This document shows positions 62,995-64,000 of a stretch of DNA of 64,000 bases, piece after piece (position 1 is the first letter of the stretch; the number at the start of each line of letters is the position of its first letter). The stretch is from Beijerinckiaceae bacterium (GTDB lineage: Bacteria > Pseudomonadota > Alphaproteobacteria > Rhizobiales > Beijerinckiaceae): contig JAPZTO010000008.1 in assembly GCA_027532775.1 (NCBI GenBank), positions 1 through 64,000 of the forward strand. Direction: 5' to 3'. A program made the position numbers and the translations under genes. The notes beneath the pieces are model-generated. The model saw nothing but the letters and a program-made list of their open reading frames with translations. It searched no databases and was not told the DNA's origin.

Positions 62995-63743
62995 CAGAAT
63001 TCCCCGCCATTGATCAGGAGAGACTGGCCGGTCAGTGCGGTGGCGCCATCTCCGGCAAGGAAGAGCACACTGGCGGCGACCTCCTCCGGCCGGATCAGCC
63101 GGCCGAGCGGGTTCTCTGCCGCGAGTTTCGCCTTGGCGGCATCACGGTCGAGGCCGCCCTTGTCCTGCAGACGGTCCACCGCGCCGGCCACGAGATCGGT
63201 ATCGGTGAAGCCGGGCGAGACCGCGTTGACCGTGATGCCATGCCGCGCCACCTCGAGCGCGAGCGAGCGGACCATGCCGAGCACCGCGTGCTTCGAAGCG
63301 GCGTAGGCGCTCGTATAGGCATAGCCGCGATGCGCGGCGGTGGAGGCGATGGCGATCAGCCGGCCGCGCCGGCGTTCGATCATCGGCGGAAGGGCGGCCT
63401 GGAAGGTCAGCATCGTGCCGATGAGGTTGAGATCGAGCATGCGCCGCCAATGCGCGGCATCGGCTTTCAGGAAAGGCAGCGTCTCGGCGCCGCCGGCATT
63501 GGCCACGACGATGTCGAGCGGGCCAAGGGCGGTGATGGCAGGGGCGATGGCGCCTTCGTCGGTCAGGTCCAGCGGAAGGGCGGCATCCGCCCAGCCCTCG
63601 CCCAGAGCCGCATCGAGGCGCGCCTGGTCCCGCCCGGTGATCGTGACGCGGGCCCCGGCACCCTTCAGGGCTGCCGCCACGGCCCGGCCGATCCCCCGGC
63701 TGCCGCCGGTCACCAGCGCGTGTTGGCCCGTCAGGCTTGGCAT
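62994..63743 (-). CDS. short-chain dehydrogenase/reductase (3-hydroxyacyl-CoA dehydrogenase-like)
   Basis: A 249-residue SDR. The cofactor loop is TGGSRGIG at 12-19, and the NAG motif is VVANAGG near 80-86. The active site is IASTAAH with Ser, then YTSAYAASKHA with the Tyr-x3-Lys pair. The C-terminal LTGQSLLINGGEF is typical. It would oxidise a hydroxyacyl-CoA or reduce a ring ketone in the aryl-CoA pathway. It is the first gene of the minus-strand operon; the 235-base divergent gap upstream holds two copies of the shared palindrome. Confidence 0.88.
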   Translation of the reverse strand: MPSLTGQHALVTGGSRGIGRAVAAALKGAGARVTITGRDQARLDAALGEGWADAALPLDLTDEGAIAPAITALGPLDIVVANAGGAETLPFLKADAAHWRRMLDLNLIGTMLTFQAALPPMIERRRGRLIAIASTAAHRGYAYTSAYAASKHAVLGMVRSLALEVARHGITVNAVSPGFTDTDLVAGAVDRLQDKGGLDRDAAKAKLAAENPLGRLIRPEEVAASVLFLAGDGATALTGQSLLINGGEF

Positions 63744-63772
63744 CTCGCCTCCTCATGCAAGGATGAGAGTTA

Positions 63773-63792
63773 TTATTTCATATTCAAACTAA
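63773..63792. promoter_or_regulatory. weaker copy of the shared MarR-type motif
   Basis: TTATTTCATATTCAAACTAA matches the 51153-region motif TTATTTCAAGCTTAAAATAA at 15 of 20 positions, 30 bases before the SDR start. This suits autoregulation of the operon. Confidence 0.35.
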
Positions 63793-63934
63793 TTGTCCAG
63801 TCAGGCGCCACGGAGGATTGCAACGCGCCGGAATTTTCGATCATACCTACGAAAAAACAGAGGCTTACGGGCGGGGTATCCAGGCGTCTTGCGGTCGAAG
63901 CCTCCTGCGGCACGGATGCCGCTTGCCACAAAAA

Positions 63935-63951
63935 TATTTCAAGCTTAAAAT
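63935..63951. promoter_or_regulatory. shared MarR-type palindrome before the divergent gene
   Basis: TATTTCAAGCTTAAAAT, identical over 17 bases to 51151-51167. It lies 27 bases before the ATG at 63979. Confidence 0.55.
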
Positions 63952-63978
63952 GCTTCTACTCGATCGCGGGAGGGTGCC

Positions 63979-64000
63979 ATGCGCATTGCGGTTGTCGGCG
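63979..64000 (+). CDS. start of a flavoprotein gene (partial, runs off the window)
   Basis: Only the first seven codons are visible: MRIAVVG, preceded by GGGAGGGTGCC, a strong ribosome site. This is the beginning of a Rossmann-type dinucleotide motif (V-V-G-x-G). In comparable clusters the divergent gene encodes the large FAD salicylyl-CoA/2-aminobenzoyl-CoA monooxygenase, which starts similarly; identity here is inference from context. Confidence 0.5.

Overview
The window is one contiguous stretch of high-G+C chromosome from an alphaproteobacterium, most likely of the order Hyphomicrobiales (Rhizobiales). This is inferred from gene order (rplU-rpmA-obgE-proB-proA-nadD-rsfS-rlmH-envC-ctpA-polysaccharide deacetylase-rppH), from CtrA-type TTAA-N7-TTAA sites, from a DUF1217 flagellar-associated gene, from a TadG-like pilus protein, and from the abundance of amino-acid, amine and aromatic catabolic genes with Lrp, MarR and IclR regulators. 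No phage, plasmid, transposase or CRISPR array is visible. The only RNA gene seen is a tRNA-Ser(CGA).

Layout. 1-8240: the tail of a chemotaxis receptor, an SGNH hydrolase, a Vgb-like beta-propeller paired with an OpgC-like acyltransferase, a Rieske oxygenase, a TadG-like protein, and a divergent PLP gamma-lyase/synthase and Lrp pair. 8249-30027: a large amine/peptide catabolic region. On the minus strand it has a dipeptide-type ABC transporter, an FAD amine oxidase, a HAD hydrolase and an aldehyde dehydrogenase. On the plus strand it has a GNAT protein, a 2-hydroxyacid dehydrogenase, a class-III aminotransferase with its Lrp regulator, and then a tightly overlapping operon: AraC, HAD, aldehyde dehydrogenase, a three-subunit HcnABC/opine-oxidase-like flavoenzyme, an M19-like protein, another FAD oxidase and a bicupin. 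30040-31479: a decayed sulfatase-modifying-factor gene, a DUF1579 gene and the tRNA. 31977-47714: the conserved housekeeping block (ribosomal proteins, Obg, proline synthesis, NAD synthesis, ribosome silencing, cell-wall hydrolase control, RNA pyrophosphohydrolase). 47711-64000: an aromatic-acid island with pobA and its regulator, a branched-chain-type ABC importer, cupins, and a minus-strand operon (SDR, MarR, enoyl-CoA hydratase, acyl-CoA dehydrogenase, aryl-CoA ligase, Rid protein, FAD monooxygenase). It ends at the first codons of a divergent FAD-type protein.

How the parts work together. The aromatic island reads as an importer that feeds CoA activation, flavin-dependent ring oxidation and beta-oxidation-like cleavage. 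Its logic resembles the 2-aminobenzoyl-CoA/salicylyl-CoA routes. A near-palindrome, TATTTCAAGCTTAAAAT, occurs identically upstream of the importer and of the terminal divergent gene, with a weaker copy upstream of the SDR-MarR operon, so a MarR-controlled regulon is proposed. In the amine region, the palindrome GGCAT-AAA-ATGCC occurs before both the aminotransferase and its Lrp neighbour, which gives a likely operator. CtrA-like sites precede the TadG, DUF1217 and polysaccharide-deacetylase genes and lie in the coiled-coil/proB divergent region.

Other recurring themes are short tandem repeats (14-17 bp period) just upstream of several genes, dispersed palindromic intergenic repeats inside the aromatic island, and several proteins that keep a family fold but have lost family-defining residues (M19-like protein, Rid protein, LytM domain, SUMF1-like remnant). 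Functions were assigned by reading motifs only; no database search was run.
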